Source: Dermacoccus abyssi
GTDB taxonomy: Bacteria; Actinomycetota; Actinomycetes; Actinomycetales; Dermatophilaceae
Direction of reading: 5' to 3'
Length of the DNA stretch: 64,000 nt
Assembly (NCBI RefSeq): GCF_003515945.1
Contig: NZ_QWLM01000006.1
Coordinates: 62,001 to 126,000 of the forward strand
Position numbers and translations under genes: made by a program. A model generated the notes under the pieces. That model worked only from the letters and a program-made list of their open reading frames with translations, was not told the origin of the DNA and made no database searches. Below are positions 63,676-64,000 of this stretch, one piece after another. Each line of letters begins with the position of its first letter. Within the stretch, counting starts at the first letter, position 1.

Positions 63676-64000
63676 CTACCTCACACCGACCGAGACGGTG
63701 TGCCATCCCGAGGAGCCGTCGGGCGTCACCTCGGCTTCCTGCGATGTCTGCACCTTGCCGTCGGCGTACCGGCAACGGGCCTTGATCGTGTGCTGCCCCT
63801 TGGGCGCGTCCCAGGACAGCCACCACTGCCGCCAGTAGTCGATACCGACGTTCGGGCCGAGCTTCGCCGTCTGCCATTCGCCGTCGTCGATCTGCACCTC
63901 GACCCCGACGATGCCCTGGTGCTGGGCCCACGCGACGCCGCCGATCGCCAGGCGTCCGGCGTCGATGGTGCGGCCGGCGCGGGGTGTGTCGATGCGCGCC
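63676..64000 (-). CDS. Molybdopterin-dependent oxidoreductase (sulfite oxidase family), C-terminal part
   Basis: The 107 visible residues match the Mo-co dimerisation domain: GRLAIGGVAWAQHQGIVGVEVQIDDGEW, DYWRQWWLSWDAPKGQHTIKARCRYADG, and a terminal PDGSSGWHTVSV. This immunoglobulin-like domain ends YedY/sulfite-oxidase-type enzymes. The catalytic part lies outside the window, so the substrate is unknown. The moaA, moaE and mobA genes in this window could supply its cofactor. Confidence 0.82.
   Translation of the reverse strand, partial: ARIDTPRAGRTIDAGRLAIGGVAWAQHQGIVGVEVQIDDGEWQTAKLGPNVGIDYWRQWWLSWDAPKGQHTIKARCRYADGKVQTSQEAEVTPDGSSGWHTVSVGVR

Overview
The window is visibly GC-rich and densely coded. 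Starts are often GTG, neighbouring genes often overlap by 1-8 bp, and no gene-free stretch exceeds 300 bp. The gene content points to an actinobacterium: a phosphatidylinositol-mannoside block (pimA, acyltransferase, pgsA, HIT protein), an MptB-type mannosyltransferase, coproporphyrin-type haem genes (hemE, cgoX, hemQ), a SAM-IV riboswitch, and DUF3000, DUF5709, DUF6457 and TIGR02611 proteins. A Micrococcales member (Dermacoccaceae/Intrasporangiaceae-like) is my inference and is not proven by the sequence. The region reads as chromosomal core plus metabolic accessory genes. I see no phage, insertion sequence, CRISPR array or replication origin.

Layout. 0-3.4 kb (minus): PIM lipid synthesis (pimA partial, patA-like, pgsA, HIT/Ap4A phosphorylase-like), then a small unknown protein overlapping a GNAT. 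3.5-8.3 kb: SAM-IV riboswitch and metY on plus, facing thrS and a frameshifted Ser/Thr kinase on minus. 8.3-12.4 kb: argG, then molybdenum-cofactor genes mobA and a DUF6457 gene (plus) facing moaA and moaE (minus). The C-terminus of a sulfite-oxidase-family molybdoenzyme lies at the far right edge. 12.5-16.2 kb: tRNA-Val(CAC), a TIGR02611 membrane protein, pabC/pabB-like folate genes and two related tRNA arrays flanking a DUF5709 gene. 16.3-25.6 kb: BrkB-like membrane protein, glgX, a PPK2 with a long Lys/Ala-rich extension, an alpha/beta hydrolase, ATP-dependent ligase, HTH protein, LigD-type polymerase/primase, msrB.

25.5-35 kb: a carboxyltransferase/acyl-CoA synthetase pair and a TetR regulator divergent from a glycine-betaine module (betB, betA, betT), which should import choline and oxidise it to betaine. 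35-43 kb: hemQ and cgoX, separated from hemE by DinB, MocR, YczE and MptB genes. 43-50 kb: GNAT, EamA exporter, DUF3000, RNase D-like protein and the fadA-fadB beta-oxidation pair. 49.8-57.5 kb: an HTH-MurA fusion with a perfect palindrome at its start, a secreted M1 aminopeptidase, a glycerophosphodiesterase, a degenerate APH-fold protein and dxs. 57.5-64 kb: a decayed benE, a secreted unknown protein, a B3/4-domain protein, a small membrane-anchored unknown, an acyl-CoA ligase overlapping a phosphotriesterase-family hydrolase, a small lipoprotein, and the partial molybdoenzyme.

Three genes (Ser/Thr kinase, yczE, benE) each carry one frameshift that a single missing base explains. This may be assembly error or real decay. 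The most unusual items are the HTH-MurA fusion with its palindrome, the paired operators between tetR and betB, the histone-H1-like tail on PPK2, and a dispersed 66-nt imperfect inverted repeat present twice between genes.
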